This document shows positions 5,506-6,952 of a DNA stretch of 6,952 nucleotides, in pieces (positions within the stretch are counted from its first letter, which is position 1; each line of letters opens with the position of its first letter). Made by a program: the position numbers and the translations under genes. This DNA comes from an uncultured Clostridia bacterium (lineage in GTDB: Bacteria > Bacillota_A > Clostridia > Oscillospirales > Oscillospiraceae), in NCBI GenBank assembly GCA_949289625.1, contig CASEPH010000276.1:1-6952 (forward strand), in the 5' to 3' direction. Under the pieces are notes generated by a model that made no database searches, was not told where the DNA came from, and saw only the letters and a program-made list of their open reading frames with translations.

Positions 5506-6489
5506 TTAACCCAGAGTCATGTCTTCAGATTGCTGTGCCTGGTGCTCCTCATACCATTTGGGGTCCGCACCGGGCACATCCCAGCCGCACATACTGCCGG
5601 TGAGCATAGCCTGCTCCTGAGCAGTTGTGATCCCACGGCGCTGGTTGTTGTAATCTGCCAGGTAGCGGTTCTGGGCCCTGTCCCCGGTGCTCCACTCGCT
5701 GGGGTAGTAGCCGCTTTCCCCGCGCTTGATACAGATCAGGGTCCCCTCTCCGGGAAGGACGGACCAGCAGAGATCCGGCAGACGGGTAAGAGAATCGGGG
5801 GAAAACTTTTCTTCTTCCGTCTGGATGCTCCAGTTGCTGGAGTTCCAGAGGCTCACATAGAGTTCACCCTCTTGCAGGTCAATGGCACGCTGCTCAAAGC
5901 CCTCGCCCCAGCCATCGGAGGCCTGTCCTGCAATATAGTCCGCCAGTTTTTCCTTCTCCTCCGGCAGAAGATCACCCATTACCCTGCACTCCGCCACACA
6001 CCAGAGTTGTCCGTTTCGGCTCTCCACATCGAATACTACCGACTGCACCTTGTCGTTTACACTATCCTGTTTATCGTACCAGTGCATCAGGCCGCGACTC
6101 TTTTCCTGCGGTATCTGATTCTCCAGCAGAGCCTCATGGATGCACGACTGATAGTCCCGCAGATCACGCCCAGTTAGGTCTTCCCCATATTCCTCCAGAT
6201 CGCCCCAGTCATCACGTCCATAGAGTTGGGCGGAGAGCGGCATGTAGAATTTCAAAGTCTGGGGTTCTGGGGGCATGATCTTAAAGCGATCCTCGCCAAT
6301 CCGGAGGGCAAGGCCACTGCCGTTGTCCCACCTGATGTGAAACTGTGCGTCATCATCGATATACTTGAGCGTTCCCATACTGCCGGGGGAAAGTGCGTAG
6401 GGATCATCTTTCATTTCCGTCAATCGGATGCGAGACCCCTTGGGATACTGTTCCCGCAGAAAGTCCAACCACTCTTTTTGTACCTGCAT
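5506..6489 (-). CDS. DUF4314-containing accessory protein, 327 aa
   Basis: The N-terminus (about 16-72) matches DUF4314, a small SH3-like beta-barrel: YPKGSRIRLTEM (15-26), DPYALSPGSMGTLKYIDDD (29-47), then HIRWDNGSGLALRIGEDRF (51-69). The middle region (78-228) contains LKFYMPLSAQLYG (79-91), MHWYDKQDSVNDKVQSVVF (135-153), AECRVMGDL (166-174), GQASDGWGEGFEQR (188-201) and ELYVSLWNSSNWSIQTEEE (209-227), a block I recall in such proteins but cannot name. A C-terminal segment (267-313) has STGDRAQNRYLADYNNQRRG, TAQEQAMLTGSMCGWDVPG and ADPKWYE. A Gln-rich linker and DMTLG end the protein, fitting the shared tail. The ATG at 6489 follows AGGAGG by six bases; that SD overlaps the upstream gene's TAG stop. 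No membrane or secretion signal is seen. Biochemical function is unknown; binding of nucleic acid or of a partner by the barrel is only a guess. Confidence 0.83.
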   Translation of the reverse strand: MQVQKEWLDFLREQYPKGSRIRLTEMKDDPYALSPGSMGTLKYIDDDAQFHIRWDNGSGLALRIGEDRFKIMPPEPQTLKFYMPLSAQLYGRDDWGDLEEYGEDLTGRDLRDYQSCIHEALLENQIPQEKSRGLMHWYDKQDSVNDKVQSVVFDVESRNGQLWCVAECRVMGDLLPEEKEKLADYIAGQASDGWGEGFEQRAIDLQEGELYVSLWNSSNWSIQTEEEKFSPDSLTRLPDLCWSVLPGEGTLICIKRGESGYYPSEWSTGDRAQNRYLADYNNQRRGITTAQEQAMLTGSMCGWDVPGADPKWYEEHQAQQSEDMTLG

Positions 6490-6502
6490 CTTGCACCTCC
6501 TA
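6487..6502 (-). promoter_or_regulatory. Stop codon embedded in the next gene's ribosome binding site
   Basis: On the minus strand the sequence reads TAGGAGGTGCAAGATG: the TAG stop of the YodL-like gene shares its A and G with the AGGAGG of the DUF4314 gene, whose ATG follows six bases later. The same device occurs at 1937-1919 between the methylase and the 122-aa gene. It suggests that ribosomes ending one gene feed the next. Confidence 0.8.
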
Positions 6503-6952
6503 CATGGTCATGCCCTGATTTGGGCCCATATTTTCCAACTCTTGATGGAGTTGTTCTACTGCCTCGAAAATAGTTGGATCGTTTTTAAAACTCTCCAGTT
6601 TCTGATAGTCCTCAAAGAAGGTTTGCTCTCCGTCAACCATACGGACAATGTCAACTGTGGCGAATGCATCTTTTGTGACGCCAAGTCGTTTCTCTGGGCG
6701 GTCACTGCCTTGATATAGTCGGATCGCCTCATCCAGTGAAAGATCCCGATAGAGTTGTTCCTGCGGGGTGTTACACTCTGTCATCACAAACCAGTCGTAA
6801 GTGTGGGGGATGGAAGGGTTTGCCACATCTCGAAGAGCCTGCATTCCTTTCTCGGTCAGGCCATAGTTGCATGCTCGCCGGGGATTTTCTTCGCCTGCAA
6901 AATTCAGCAGGATATCATCCACTGCTTTTCGGACTGTGGGATCATCCGTCAG
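6500..6952 (-). CDS. YodL-like/large polyvalent accessory protein, 5' end cut by window edge
   Basis: The frame is open through base 6952, so the true start lies outside; 150 residues are visible. The GTG at 6922 is only an internal valine codon, not a good start: the ten codons before it stay in frame and no Shine-Dalgarno precedes it. Visible residues 29-60 (NYGLTEKGMQALRDVANP, then HTYDWFVMTEC) lead into a YodL-like domain: LYRDLSLDEAIRLYQ (67-81), RPEKRLGVTKD (85-95), ATVDIVRMVDGEQ (98-110), FFEDYQKLESFKNDP (112-126) and a final helix AVEQLHQELEN (131-141). Such domains occur in large accessory proteins of Clostridial mobile elements, often fused to other modules, so the missing N-terminal part may be long. 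It ends in GMTM, the clearest form of the shared tail. The TAG stop is part of the SD of the next gene. Function unknown. Confidence 0.82.
   Translation of the reverse strand: MTDDPTVRKAVDDILLNFAGEENPRRACNYGLTEKGMQALRDVANPSIPHTYDWFVMTECNTPQEQLYRDLSLDEAIRLYQGSDRPEKRLGVTKDAFATVDIVRMVDGEQTFFEDYQKLESFKNDPTIFEAVEQLHQELENMGPNQGMTM

Noticed and set aside
4891..6177. Two long plus-strand frames (4891-5493 and 5494-6177), almost end to end
   Set aside because: Both mirror the DUF4313-like and DUF4314 genes. Composition looks like reverse-strand translation, and no ribosome sites precede them.
163..6511. Shared C-terminal tails as a product of recent DNA duplication
   Set aside because: Codons for the shared residues differ (Thr as ACC, ACT, ACA; different stops), and flanking bases show no extended repeat.
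6920..6922. GTG at 6922 as the start of the right-edge gene
   Set aside because: No SD precedes it and the frame remains open to the window edge, so it is an internal codon of a longer gene.
1..6952. tRNA, rRNA, CRISPR array, insertion sequence or attachment-site repeats
   Set aside because: No cloverleaf-like segment, spaced direct repeats, transposase frame or long terminal repeats were seen on either strand.

Overview
The window looks like part of the accessory (leader-type) region of an integrative conjugative element or large mobile element from a gut Clostridia (Firmicutes, Oscillospiraceae/Lachnospiraceae-like). This is inferred from near-50% GC, strong AGGAGG-type Shine-Dalgarno sites before almost every gene, and protein families (YodL-like, DUF4314, DUF4313, DUF3849, ArdA-like, SpoVG, orphan Dam-type methylase) that I know from such elements. 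No integrase, relaxase or type IV secretion gene lies inside the window, so the conjugative assignment is contextual.

Every credible gene is on the minus strand and reads from the right edge to the left. In transcription order: a YodL-like protein cut by the right edge (6952-6500); a 327-aa DUF4314 protein (6489-5506); a 159-aa DUF4313-like acidic protein (5469-4990); a 201-aa ArdA-like acidic protein with a TTG start (4950-4345); a 342-aa antirestriction-like protein overlapping it by 4 bases (4348-3320); an intrinsic terminator (3301-3258); a 104-aa winged-helix-like protein (3216-2902); an orphan D12-class adenine methylase (2909-1935); a 122-aa very acidic, possibly AbrB-like protein (1921-1553); a 243-aa DUF3849 protein (1563-832); a 218-aa protein with a YodL-like core (819-163); and the first 55 residues of a SpoVG-family protein cut by the left edge (166-1). 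Gaps are short or negative, so this is a translationally coupled operon, interrupted only by the terminator. There is no gene-free stretch over 300 bases; the largest gap is 103 bases. I saw no tRNA, rRNA, CRISPR array or insertion sequence.

The genes together suggest a host-takeover or self-protection cassette: a DNA methylase to mark element DNA, acidic ArdA-like proteins that may mimic DNA to block restriction enzymes, small DNA-binding regulators, and several uncharacterised 'polyvalent' accessory proteins. The most striking feature is not a gene. Seven of the ten proteins with a visible C-terminus, from different families, end in the same kind of short tail: a Gly/Gln/Asn/Glu-rich linker, then Met-x-(Met/Leu/Val/Ala), then at most three more residues. 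Synonymous codons differ among them, so the similarity seems to be kept at protein level. The three proteins without the tail form one contiguous block just downstream of the terminator. I suggest the tail is a shared recognition or translocation signal.
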